64,000 nt of DNA from an uncultured beta proteobacterium (lineage in GTDB: Bacteria > Pseudomonadota > Gammaproteobacteria > Burkholderiales > Burkholderiaceae_C). The stretch covers positions 17,111 through 81,110 of the forward strand of contig CAISLN010000121.1 in assembly GCA_903886275.1 (NCBI GenBank), given 5' to 3'. Within the stretch, counting starts at the first letter, position 1. The stretch itself is not shown here. Below are more notes on the stretch, generated by a model that saw only the letters and a list, made by a program, of their open reading frames with translations, was not told the origin of the DNA and made no database searches.

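Noticed and set aside
61730..64000. CRISPR array
   Set aside because: The repeats are 201 bases long, in frame and coding, without short repeat-spacer organisation.

Overview
The window is GC-rich, densely packed bacterial DNA. Gene content (class B DnaJ/CbpM pair, long-form IlvD, MltB-like lipoprotein, SapC-family protein) and codon use point to a betaproteobacterium of the order Burkholderiales, probably Comamonadaceae-like. That placement is inferred from protein style and was not tested by a search. No rRNA, tRNA, CRISPR array or transposase was seen.

Positions 1-5664 are ordinary chromosome: the 3' part of a cbpA-type co-chaperone gene, its modulator cbpM, an AGE-family sugar isomerase/epimerase, a shared bidirectional terminator, ilvD on the minus strand, and a divergent MltB-type lytic transglycosylase lipoprotein. 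A 415-base AT-richer non-coding region (5665-6079) with clustered TAGATAA motifs follows.

Positions 6080-64000 look like one large export locus. A SapC-family gene with its own terminator is followed by a tightly coupled set: a TolC-type outer membrane channel, a periplasmic adaptor, a GAF-transmembrane-lipoyl fusion, a PqqD-like/M50 zinc metalloprotease/lipoyl fusion, a truncated SecA paralogue, and a 303-residue protein I do not recognise. Four of the junctions are 4-base start/stop overlaps. Two bases after the last stop, a single reading frame opens at 16307 and stays open to the last base of the window: at least 15,898 codons, end not seen.

The giant product begins with a LEPR-XLL-type motif (LEDRILL, residues 26-32) and has no classical signal peptide. 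It is a mosaic of repeats: about 270-residue LAFNTxGW units, about 35-residue YxYxG...W modules, a PPC-like domain, filamentous-haemagglutinin-like stretches, EF-hand-like calcium loops, two sets of Asp-box (BNR) repeats, an RTX-like block, an F5/8C-like domain, and 67-residue tandem repeats at the 3' end. It is most likely a surface or secreted adhesin.

The main hypothesis is a dedicated secretion system for this giant protein. It would resemble a type I system (TolC plus adaptors, with a SapC relative as in S-layer export loci). It has no ABC transporter; instead it encodes a SecA-derived ATPase lacking the SecA C-terminal half and two membrane proteins that fuse lipoyl/HlyD-like domains to GAF or M50 modules. 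The grouping is visible in the sequence; the mechanism is inference.
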